Source: Leisingera sp. ANG-M7 (GTDB taxonomy: Bacteria > Pseudomonadota > Alphaproteobacteria > Rhodobacterales > Rhodobacteraceae). Taken from it: a stretch of 64,000 nucleotides of DNA. Within the stretch, counting starts at the first letter, position 1; each line of letters begins with the position of its first letter. A model generated the notes under the pieces. That model was given only the letters and a program-made list of their open reading frames with translations, was not told the origin of the DNA and did no database searches. The position numbers and the translations under genes were made by a program. The stretch lies in contig NZ_JWLI01000006.1 of assembly GCF_000813965.1 (NCBI RefSeq), forward strand, positions 124,001 to 188,000. Direction: 5' to 3'. Shown here one piece after another: positions 27,922 to 35,991 of this stretch.

Positions 27922-29269
27922 GCTGCAGAACCCACTGTGACCAGTTGTAGATAGAGTTGTGGGGTTTCGAGTTGCGTGAAGCGCGCATGATGTCGTCGCA
28001 ATAATACTGACGCTCGTAGAGTTTTGGCGCTCTCGGGTCATCCATTCGGAAGATGTGTGTCTTGTAGCTGTGGCAGCCATCAACAACAACTTTATTGCCG
28101 ATCCGCATGATGAGTAGTGAGGTACTGCCGTTGCGGTCCGACTGGCGACCGAAGCGGCGGTTCATGTCGGTTGTGCCGCCGCGCATTAGATTCTGCTGTG
28201 CGTAGCGGCGCGCTTCCGATCCGAAGGCGACCCAAGCTTCGTCGATCATCTTGTCTTGATAGAGTTTTAGCCAGAAGTCCCGGCGAGGTGGCCACATGTG
28301 ACTGTCCTGCGTCGCGGTGACCATGTCGCAAAAGAACTTCATGTCTTGGTGCGTTAGCCAACGCAGCAGGACAGCACGGAGGGAGGGATCGAAGCCCGAC
28401 CAGATGCCGCCTGTGTGGAGGCGTGGGTCGTTCCAAGCCGCGATGATTGCCTCGCTCAGCTCGTCGCGCAAGTCATCGGGCGGCGTTCGGTCACGCCAGA
28501 CAGATAGAAGGGCTTCCACCGCGGGACCAGCTCCCGCTTGCAGCACTGGTCCGTTTTCCGGTGTCAGCCAGTTGAAGAGTTTCTGGCGTGTCTCTTTTTG
28601 ATCCAGGTCAGGTGCGAGGCTTTCAATGAAGAACTTTTGTGCCGCCTTGGCCAAGCCGTAGGTATGCGGACTGGTGAGCCCGATGGATTTGAGAAGCAAG
28701 TATGCGTTGTCTGCATTGCGCATAATTTGTGCCAGCGCCAAAGGCACGGCGTCGGGCTGGAACAACTCGGGCAGGGCGGCCAATAGCTTTCGATGGCGCG
28801 CTCCCAAATCGCCGCTCCTTTTCTCCAAAGCCGTCGCGAGATAAAGAGTGTGATCGGTCCCAGGGGTGAAGCTGTCGATGTAAATACCAACCATCCCGTC
28901 CAGAAAAGCACCGGGTTCGCGTGTGGCAATCTCGGAGAGGTAGAATTCGCGTACAGACGCCAGATCCGGCTTCATTCGCCGAACTTCGTCGAAAACCGCC
29001 ACCGCTGCCGATATGACGCGTTGTGTGGTGATATCCTCCCAATTCCAGTTCGAAACTCGGTACAGCATGTCCTGCGCCAGCTTCTCGCGGTCTCGGTCCA
29101 TTGGGGAGTGAATCGCATCGGGCCAGCGAGTCAGAATATTGTCGACGCAACGCTTGATCTGGTCGAGCGGAGGAAGTGCGCGTCTGCGGAAAGACGGCGC
29201 GCGCTCTATCATCGCGCGTGCGGAAACGCGTGGCCGGGCGTTCGTGCCATCTAAGCCTGAGATGTTCAT
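27914..29269 (-). CDS. zorC: ZorC, EH_Signature-type protein of type I Zorya
   Basis: This 451-residue protein is helical and repeat-like, with stretches such as RHRKLLAALPELFQ and a C-terminal segment of EH_Signature type (FGRQSDRNGSTSLLIMRIGN and the preceding FGSEARRYAQQNLMRGG region). The EH_Signature domain defines ZorC. ATG 29269 overlaps the zorB stop as ATGA. Known work places ZorC downstream of the ZorAB motor as a DNA-interacting partner of ZorD; here the operon order zorA-zorB-zorC-zorD is canonical. No catalytic motif is seen. Confidence 0.9.
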   Translation of the reverse strand: MNISGLDGTNARPRVSARAMIERAPSFRRRALPPLDQIKRCVDNILTRWPDAIHSPMDRDREKLAQDMLYRVSNWNWEDITTQRVISAAVAVFDEVRRMKPDLASVREFYLSEIATREPGAFLDGMVGIYIDSFTPGTDHTLYLATALEKRSGDLGARHRKLLAALPELFQPDAVPLALAQIMRNADNAYLLLKSIGLTSPHTYGLAKAAQKFFIESLAPDLDQKETRQKLFNWLTPENGPVLQAGAGPAVEALLSVWRDRTPPDDLRDELSEAIIAAWNDPRLHTGGIWSGFDPSLRAVLLRWLTHQDMKFFCDMVTATQDSHMWPPRRDFWLKLYQDKMIDEAWVAFGSEARRYAQQNLMRGGTTDMNRRFGRQSDRNGSTSLLIMRIGNKVVVDGCHSYKTHIFRMDDPRAPKLYERQYYCDDIMRASRNSKPHNSIYNWSQWVLQHV

Positions 29270-30234
29270 GGTTGGGCTCCTGCACCCTTCAGCGCAGAGC
29301 GGATGACTTCGATTCCGTCGGTGTGCTGCGGTGTTACCATGATGAACCGAAGGTCGATCCGGCGATTGGTTGCGCGGCCTTCTGTTGTGTCATTCGTCGC
29401 GACAGGACGATCTGGCCCGTATGCAGCCACTGATAACACCGGCTGACGCTTGAGATTTTGGTGCTGCATGATCCCCCCGGCCGCTTGGGTCATAGCGAAA
29501 AAGGTACTGTTGGCGCGTGCTGCTGAGAGTGTCCGGTTCAGCTGATCTGTACCGACATCGTCCGTGTGGCCTTCGATCTGAACCGCTTCGATCATCACAA
29601 AACCCGGGTTGCAGAGGCTGTCGAACCGTGATGCCTCGCCCAGCGTGTAACATGGCAGCACTTCATTGAGACGCTGGGCGAGCCGTGCAACGATTTTGCG
29701 TCTGTCCGGAGCGAGGTCAGACCTGCCTGAGGCAAACAGACCTTCGCCCTGAAACCGCAGCGCGTCGGATTCTTCACTCAGTTCGACCTGCAGGTTGGGA
29801 AAGTCTGCCCGGATTGCATCACGCAGACGGGTAAGCACCTTACGCCTCTCTTGGGCCACCTGAGCCAGGTAGGCCTCGAGCGGGTCGACCTGCTTTAGCT
29901 CAGCAAGTTCCCGGCGAAGGTCTTCATTTTCTGCGATTAGTTGCGTTACCTTAGCCTGTAGCCGCTCCCTTTGAAGGAGCAATTCCGCAAGTTCGGCCTC
30001 AAGCCGAACAATGATTTTTGCCCGGCTCTCGGCTATCTGTTGCCAGTTGTCCCGTTCCTGGATGACTTGGTCATATTCGTATTTCGAGACCGCATCCGGG
30101 TCACGCATCTGGCTGGCAAAGAAAGCGAGCAGAATCATCATGATGAATAGAAATCCGACCGTCATGTCGGTCATCGAGACAAACGCGCTTTCTTCCTCCT
30201 CTTCGTGACGGACCTGTTTAGCCTGCGCTCTCAT
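29266..30234 (-). CDS. zorB: ZorB, MotB/OmpA-like stator subunit of Zorya
   Basis: This 322-residue protein has one membrane segment at about residues 22-41. It begins SMTDMTVGF, whose Asp23 is the proton-carrying residue expected of MotB-like subunits. A coiled coil follows (ERDNWQQIAESRAKIIVRL and LQAKVTQLIAENEDLRREL), then a periplasmic OmpA-like domain with IEGHTDDVG and TEGRATNRRIDLRF, the peptidoglycan-binding signature. Start and stop overlap zorA and zorC by ATGA. It should form a 5:2-type proton channel with ZorA. Confidence 0.93.
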   Translation of the reverse strand: MRAQAKQVRHEEEEESAFVSMTDMTVGFLFIMMILLAFFASQMRDPDAVSKYEYDQVIQERDNWQQIAESRAKIIVRLEAELAELLLQRERLQAKVTQLIAENEDLRRELAELKQVDPLEAYLAQVAQERRKVLTRLRDAIRADFPNLQVELSEESDALRFQGEGLFASGRSDLAPDRRKIVARLAQRLNEVLPCYTLGEASRFDSLCNPGFVMIEAVQIEGHTDDVGTDQLNRTLSAARANSTFFAMTQAAGGIMQHQNLKRQPVLSVAAYGPDRPVATNDTTEGRATNRRIDLRFIMVTPQHTDGIEVIRSALKGAGAQP

Positions 30235-32291
30235 GCACGACCCCGCGGTTGCGACGGCAGGAAGGCCTCGGCCTGTTCTACGACGCTCTTAAGCGTGTCG
30301 AGTCCTGGTGCCAGAGTGTCACGCATCTGTCCGACGTGATCCTGTGCCGTTCCGAGCGCTTCTTCGAGTTTTACGTTGTACTGCGCCAGTGCTCGACCCA
30401 GCATCTCGTCGATCTGGTCGAGCTTCTCGGCTTCATTGGAAAGTTGGGCCATGGCGGCACGCGTGGCCTCGAGCGATCGGTGGATGCCTTCGCGTTCGTT
30501 TCCGAGCGCAGTCTGCGCCGTGTCAAGAACTTGCGCGGCCCTTTCAGCCACCGTGGCCGAATTTTGCATCAAGGTTTCAGAAACCGTTTCGACCAGGTCC
30601 CCAACCCGTCGCAGGGTGACTTCGATGCGTTCGTTCGAGGCTCGGATCGGGTCAGTTGCGGCTGTCAGGCTCTGACTTGTGGCACGGAAGCTTTCGGACG
30701 CCCCGTGGATCGCATCGGCACCAGTGTTCATGCCTTGCGCCGCGCTTTGCGCACCAGAGGCTCCACGCTGGACCGCGTCTGCCATGCTCTCCAATCGTGC
30801 GCTAATCGTCTCAAGCCGCGACATTAGCTCGTCTCCGATGACGCCGCCCATCTCGGTGCCAAGTTTGGCGATGTCCAAGCTCGTTTGGTTGAAACTTTCC
30901 AGCAGAGACTTGCCGGCCCCTTCTATTGCCCGGCCAGCCTCCACGCTGCTTTGAGCCATTCTGTCCTGCGCTGCCTTACTGCTTTCCTCACTGGCGCTGG
31001 TCAGAGTATCGCGGAAATTTTCTGCGGCGGTGCGCATTTCCTCTGCTGCAGTGCGCATGGCATCTGCCCCTTGGCCGGTATTCTCCCGAATTCCTGCCAG
31101 TGTCTCATTCATAACGGTCAAGAGGCGCTCGGCCCCTTCATTCATCGCCTCGGAGGCAGTGCGACCGCTGGCGGCAACCTCAGCGCGCATTTCAGACATC
31201 GCGCGCGACATCTGATCAAGCGCGTCGCGCATGCCGTTGCCCGCTTGGCTATTGGTTTCCCCCATTCGGTCTACCATCAGGCCGATACGGTCGGTGGCTT
31301 CACCGAGTGACTCGCTCGCTCGGGTCAAAGCATTGCCGACTGAATGAGAAAGCTGCTGGGAGAGGTCGCCGACGAGCCCTTCCATGCTGCTTGTACCCAT
31401 CGAGGTAACCCGATCAAAGATCGGATCCATCTTGGCGGCAATAGCTCCGGTGATCTGCTCAGGTAGAGCTTCCAACGGCCGCTGGAGCTCGGCAACCATA
31501 CCCATACCAATTTCACGTAGGTGCTCGCGCTGCTCAGTGGCGGCGCGCAGCTGGCGGAACCCGATATCCTCCAGGCTGACGAAAACCAAGCGGCGTTCGA
31601 TGCCAATGCAGAGGTGATGCAGCGCAGCGTCAATTGTGTTCTGGCGTGTGCGGAGGAGGAAGGTGAACAGGATTGAGCAAAACAGTCCGACCAGTGACAT
31701 GACAAACTTGGCCGAGGCGATTTGCATGAAGTCCTGCATCGCCTGGTCCATACCGCCAGATCCGGCGTTAATGGATTGGGAAAACTGGTGCAGCGCTGCG
31801 ACCAATCCAAGAAAGGTTAGCAAAAGGCCTGCAGAAACCAGTGTGTTTGGCAATATACGAAAAAAACCAGGACCAAAGCCTAAATCCGCAACGTTGAGAA
31901 AAGACGCCGGCCGGATTGAATTTCGAAGCCGCATGGGTCCGTCTACATCATCAAGCACAATGGTTTCGTTGAACTCGTCAAACGCTTCCCATACAGTTTC
32001 TCGAGGCCCTTTCTTGCGATATTCGGTTTTGAGTTCGTGAATGAGGTCCGAATGACCTTCCGCAAAGGAAGGAATATCTGGGAATGCCCTTATTTTGCGG
32101 TCGATCAATCGAACAGAATTTAATTGACGGTGGGTCCGTATAAAGTACCACAGCCCCAAGATGATCGTGGCCAAGACAAGCATGCCGGCTATTTGACCGG
32201 GGCGGCTGTCAGATAACGTAAGAGCCTCGGCAAGTGTAATAATGCCGTCCTTCACAAAAAGGCCGAGGTTTTCACCCAATTCACGTAGCAC
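30231..32291 (-). CDS. zorA: ZorA, MotA/ExbB-like motor subunit with long cytoplasmic tail
   Basis: This 686-residue protein has membrane segments at about residues 34-52, around LVSAGLLLTFLGLVAALH and at FVMSLVGLFCSILFTFLL, the MotA/ExbB channel region. A predicted coiled-coil tail of more than 400 residues follows, rich in heptad-like Ala/Glu repeats (EEMRTAAENFRDTLTSA). The long tail is the ZorA hallmark and is thought to relay the signal. The start is GTG 32291, supported by AGGAG six bases upstream. It is first in the zorABCD operon; the upstream 1.1 kb holds no gene and presumably the promoter. Confidence 0.94.
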   Translation of the reverse strand: MLRELGENLGLFVKDGIITLAEALTLSDSRPGQIAGMLVLATIILGLWYFIRTHRQLNSVRLIDRKIRAFPDIPSFAEGHSDLIHELKTEYRKKGPRETVWEAFDEFNETIVLDDVDGPMRLRNSIRPASFLNVADLGFGPGFFRILPNTLVSAGLLLTFLGLVAALHQFSQSINAGSGGMDQAMQDFMQIASAKFVMSLVGLFCSILFTFLLRTRQNTIDAALHHLCIGIERRLVFVSLEDIGFRQLRAATEQREHLREIGMGMVAELQRPLEALPEQITGAIAAKMDPIFDRVTSMGTSSMEGLVGDLSQQLSHSVGNALTRASESLGEATDRIGLMVDRMGETNSQAGNGMRDALDQMSRAMSEMRAEVAASGRTASEAMNEGAERLLTVMNETLAGIRENTGQGADAMRTAAEEMRTAAENFRDTLTSASEESSKAAQDRMAQSSVEAGRAIEGAGKSLLESFNQTSLDIAKLGTEMGGVIGDELMSRLETISARLESMADAVQRGASGAQSAAQGMNTGADAIHGASESFRATSQSLTAATDPIRASNERIEVTLRRVGDLVETVSETLMQNSATVAERAAQVLDTAQTALGNEREGIHRSLEATRAAMAQLSNEAEKLDQIDEMLGRALAQYNVKLEEALGTAQDHVGQMRDTLAPGLDTLKSVVEQAEAFLPSQPRGRA

Positions 32292-33396
32292 TGAGTTCTC
32301 CTGATGTCTTGTTCTGATGCCTGTAGGCCCTGTTTTGCGACCCTATTTTGCCTCTCAGCCCCCTTCAAGGCAGTAGAGTATTGGTTTGGAGATTTTCTTT
32401 ATAGTTGTTACTCGTGGCACTCTTCCTACCCGGGCTCTGCCGCCGAGGTTCCTGGCGCTGACCAGTTGGAGGTACGCGGCGTGAAATCGCCGATGAACTT
32501 GGTATAGGCCTTCGAACACTGACACGATGGAGCCGAGAGGACCGGGATGCTGTAGAGCCCCGCGACGTGCAGGTTGATCTGCAGGCAGAGTTGAAGCCCT
32601 TGCGCAAGGAGGTTGCCGTCCTCGAGCAGGTGTGACCGGCTGGGGTGCAGATAGGAAACCTTGCGGGCGTGCTTTGCGGCCCTGGGTGCCGAAGGTGAAA
32701 TCTGGCGCCGCGTAGGACAGGGCAAGTTCTGGGGCCGCCGTCCGGTCCACCTGTCCATCCGCGAAACGCGTCTGGAAGAGGGAGCCACACCGCCGGAAAT
32801 CAAGAAGGTCTGCTTGCTGCTTGAGACCACTCGTAGGCGACTCTGCTCAAAGCAATCTGAAGTTTTTGTGCAACATCGCCTTTTGAAGGGTCCGCGCCGT
32901 TGAGCAGAAGCAACGGCCCAAGCCTTTGGTCCTCAGTCTTGCATTTCCGCAGCCAACCGTACTGCAGCGCGAAGTTTCGCGACTTTCGCGGCGCAGATCG
33001 CGAAGTCTTCGAGCGCTATGCGCAGCTGAAGCAGCACAAAGCCGTGTTCAGTTGTCATCGAGTCTTTATGGGCGCCAACGGAGTTGTGTTCATCATGCAC
33101 GAACCAAACCCGCGTTTCGTCACGTATGGCCTTTATGGCGCTGCGCTCGGTTGGGAGTAGCACCTACGGTCAGTAAGGACCCGAAACCCTGAACAGAGCG
33201 AAAAAACCGTGGACTCTTCGGGAAGTGCGTCACCCTTCATGCCGACAGCTACAATCTCCCCTTCTGTTCGCGCTGAAATTTTTGATTTTCGATGGCTGCG
33301 CCGGATGATCCCCCGGTCTCATAAAGACGGCCCGGAGATCATCCGGTCCGCCATCAAGTCGCCTTCACCGGCCCGTCACGGAAACATGGCCCTTCC
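32292..33396. other. Gene-poor stretch upstream of zorA
   Basis: About 1.1 kb carry only overlapping, low-complexity frames on both strands (for example 32426-32830 minus and 32900-33160 plus) with no ribosome binding sites and no recognisable motifs. The zorA promoter should lie at its left edge. It may be the scar of a lost gene; I see no transposase signature in it. Confidence 0.45.
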
Positions 33397-33961
33397 TCAA
33401 TCCTTCATTGCAACACGCGCTCCGGAGTGTTGCACACGGTTCATTGCCCGTCTTTCGACTGTGTCAAGCAGGTCTGGGCAGTTCAAAGGCTCCATTGTTT
33501 CCGAAAAGCGATTTTCAATTCTTCTAAGTTTCCAGAAAAGGGTGAGCGCCCTGTCAGCATCCACCGCTGGATCAGTATCGTCGGGGGCGTTGTTGAGCGC
33601 GAGAAATCTTGAACAGCCCCTGCAACTCTTCAAGCTTTTCCTGTGCGAGCTCCCAGGCCAAGCGAGATTGCATCCGCCGAAGGCGAACCCTATTCGAGTC
33701 GGTTTCGCGACGGTCTTGCTCTTCATGGAAGCGTGCAAGGCACCTATGGATATTCGGTGTCTTTGGGTTCGCCTTTATTCGTGCTTCAATTTCTGCGATC
33801 GCCGCCGCCAGTTCCATAGGGGTCATCAAATGTGCCGACCCAGCCCGACAGGCCGGGCGAAACCTTAGGGGCATCAGATCCCGGATATCGCCGAGATCTG
33901 ACAGTTGCGGTTTAAGGGGCTGGCGCGCAGTGTCTTGGCCCTGGGAATTGGAAAGGCACAT
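33397..33961 (-). pseudogene. Hypothetical helical protein, apparently frameshifted
   Basis: From ATG 33961 (GGAGG ten bases upstream; TTG 33964 also fits) a frame runs to TGA at 33572-33574 and ends KISRAQQRPRRY. Dropping one base in the C5 run (G5 on the plus strand, 33583-33587) changes the reading to QQRPDDTDPAVDADRAL and continues through ALTLFWKLRRIENRFSE to a stop at 33397, giving about 187 residues with uniform protein-like composition. The length 565 is one base more than a multiple of three, as expected. The middle is a charged coiled coil (ELAAAIAEIEARIKAN and LAWELAQEKLEELQGL). It follows the 91-residue gene by 21 bp. Options are a real pseudogene, a sequencing error or slippage at the C-run. 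No family is recognised. Confidence 0.55.
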
Positions 33962-33982
33962 CAATTCGTTTCCTCCCCGCCC

Positions 33983-34258
33983 TCAGACAAGATCAGGCGC
34001 TTGAGTCTCGGCAAGCGCTTTGTTCAGCAGCATCTGGATCATTGCATAATGCGTTGCCACGAAATCCATGGCGCAGCCGCCGGTCTCTTGCCAAGTCGCC
34101 CGGTCGATAAAAACCGAAATTGGACCCGGAGCCAGTTCGGCTTCCACCGCGAGGCTGTCATCGGCTCCATCGATGTTTGCCTTGAAATTGGCTTTCAGGC
34201 AGAAACCATCGGCAATGCTGAAGTTCGAGAGCACGAGGTTGGAGGTGTCGTTCGTCAT
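33983..34258 (-). CDS. Small hypothetical protein
   Basis: This 91-residue protein has an excellent ribosome binding site (AAAGGA six to seven bases before ATG 34258). It contains an alternating strand-like middle (ISVFIDRATWQE) and no signal peptide or membrane segment. It is followed by the frameshifted gene at 33961 and probably co-transcribed with it. No family is recognised. It lies between Zorya and the recombinase module and may belong to a small cargo operon of its own. Confidence 0.65.
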   Translation of the reverse strand: MTNDTSNLVLSNFSIADGFCLKANFKANIDGADDSLAVEAELAPGPISVFIDRATWQETGGCAMDFVATHYAMIQMLLNKALAETQAPDLV

Positions 34259-34545
34259 AGTAGTTTCCTTTAAGCAGGCTTCCTCGTCACTTGAGGCAGC
34301 AGGTTAGGTTTGTAGACATGCAGTTCGCACTGTTTAGCAGTTGGCCGGAGGGCCTCGCTGCGACAGGAAGAACATGGGTTCATATCCACAGCGTGGAAAA
34401 AATTTCTTGTTTGGTTTGACTGCTGGAGACCGAACTGACCGCTTTGGCCAGGTTGGATCGGAAGATTGCCCGCCGTTTCAAAGATGTTGTGTCAGGTCTG
34501 CTTATGGTGCGGCGTGTTAAGGAAATTCCGGGGAAGGGCGGATTT

Positions 34546-34600
34546 TGTTGAAAACGGTCCCTGACCACCCCGTGCGGATGATGTGCCCCCGTTTTCAACA
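34546..34600. repeat. Perfect 12-bp inverted repeat beside the recombinase module
   Basis: TGTTGAAAACGG at 34546-34557 and CCGTTTTCAACA at 34589-34600 are exact inverse complements with a 31-base spacer. The element lies 63 bp beyond the 3' end of the second recombinase gene, in an otherwise empty 400-bp stretch. It has no T tract after either arm, so it is a poor terminator. It could be a binding or crossover-flanking site for the recombinases, or part of the element end. That role is inference from position only. Confidence 0.5.
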
Positions 34601-34662
34601 CGACCCGGAAAATGCGGAAATTACAGGGGGTTGAGGCGGTTAGCAGGTTCCGCTGGCCGCCG

Positions 34663-35991
34663 TCAGATATCCAGCTCTACGCAGGCACCTTGGCAGGATT
34701 TGAGGTAACTACCAAATTCCTGGGCAGCCCCGACCCCCTCGGAATGGTCGTAGTGGCGCGCCACCGTGGCCGGTGAATTGTGGCCAAGCAGGGATGTGGC
34801 AGCCCGTCCACCTCCGGCCAAGGTTTCGCTTGCTTCGGTTGCTGCATTGTCACGAAGGCGGTGAATGGGGATCCGAACTCCAAAGGCCTTTTCGGTCATG
34901 TTCCCGGTCAACCTGCCAATCTGCGCCTCGCTGATCGCCGCGTTTTGCGATTTCACGGATGGGAACAAGGCGCGCCCGTCATCGAAGATCGGGCGGAAGG
35001 ATCGGCGGTATTCCAACAGGGCCGCTGCCAGAGGTGCGTTGCGAAAGGTGCGTTCAAAAGGCGCGCCTTGTTTTCGGTCTTCCGGCAGTTTCAACATTGA
35101 GGCCGGGATGCAAACGCGGATCGTCTCGTGATCCGGCAGTGTGAGCGTGCTGTCAAACGCAAGACAGGACAGCGCCCGGGCGCGCTGGGGCAGAGCCGTG
35201 CCAATCGCGAGGATCAACCCGTTGCGAAACTGGAGCGCCGCGTGCAGCCCGCGCATCGGCCTGGCGCGGGCCTCGCAGATGTGCTGAAATCCGAGGTCGT
35301 AGATTGTCGAGGCGCCGACCAGCTGCGCACCGGTCTTCGTGCCCGGACCCTCCGCGCTTGCCCGGTCGCGCCAGTCCGCCACGACGAAGTCGCAGGCTGC
35401 GGAGGAAAAACCAGGCTGGGCGCGTGCCATCCCACTCAGGATGCGTTCCATGTAGTCGGCGGCGGAGCTTGTCGTCACTGGTCGCTCAGCACCCGTTTGG
35501 GTAGTTACATGGTGGCCGAAAGCATCCAGTGCGGCACCGGTCGGTGTCAGGCTCAGCCCGTTGGAAGCGCAGTAGTCCTCCCATTTTTTCAAAGCGCTGA
35601 TCACGCTTTGGGTATAGGCTGCGCTCCAGAGCGTGCGGCCCTTGACGCGCTTGCCCTGACGCGACAGCGCAATATGTTCGGCGACCTGTTGCCGCCACGG
35701 GGCTGGGAGGTGCCGGAGTGCTTCCTCGGCCCGGGTCCAAGCGGTCTTGCGGGGAGCTTTGGGCGTCACTCGGTGGCTGCGAAGAACCTGTCCGAAATGA
35801 GCGGTGCGCTCGGCGCCCCACATTTCTGCGGCCACCCTTTGAACATGGGCAAAATCTGCCAGGGCCTTATCGCCGACCTCGCCCATACGCTGTTGCAGGT
35901 GGGCCGAAAGCTCGGCTCGTCCGGGAATGGGATCGCCTGGTGCCGCAGAGCGGATGTCCGCGAGCAGGCGGATATGGACATTGGCTTTCAT
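34663..35991 (-). CDS. Tyrosine recombinase (phage integrase family), second of a pair
   Basis: This 442-residue protein has catalytic elements near the C-terminus: PQRARALSCLAF (first Arg region), IHRLRDNAATEA (HxxR) and LLGHNSPATVARHYDH (LGH and the Tyr nucleophile). The N-terminal half contains the SAM-like DNA-binding region (TQSVISALKKWEDYC). ATG 35991 overlaps the stop of the upstream recombinase as ATGA, so both are made together. Paired or triple recombinases of this kind (RIT elements, Tn554 TnpA/TnpB) move as a unit; here only two are present, with a helix-turn-helix protein as third member. Confidence 0.85.
   Translation of the reverse strand: MKANVHIRLLADIRSAAPGDPIPGRAELSAHLQQRMGEVGDKALADFAHVQRVAAEMWGAERTAHFGQVLRSHRVTPKAPRKTAWTRAEEALRHLPAPWRQQVAEHIALSRQGKRVKGRTLWSAAYTQSVISALKKWEDYCASNGLSLTPTGAALDAFGHHVTTQTGAERPVTTSSAADYMERILSGMARAQPGFSSAACDFVVADWRDRASAEGPGTKTGAQLVGASTIYDLGFQHICEARARPMRGLHAALQFRNGLILAIGTALPQRARALSCLAFDSTLTLPDHETIRVCIPASMLKLPEDRKQGAPFERTFRNAPLAAALLEYRRSFRPIFDDGRALFPSVKSQNAAISEAQIGRLTGNMTEKAFGVRIPIHRLRDNAATEASETLAGGGRAATSLLGHNSPATVARHYDHSEGVGAAQEFGSYLKSCQGACVELDI

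Noticed and set aside
33200-34600. Search for CRISPR arrays, tRNA genes and origins in the gene-poor stretches
   Set aside because: No regularly spaced repeats, cloverleaf-like sequence or iteron cluster could be seen by eye here or elsewhere in the window.
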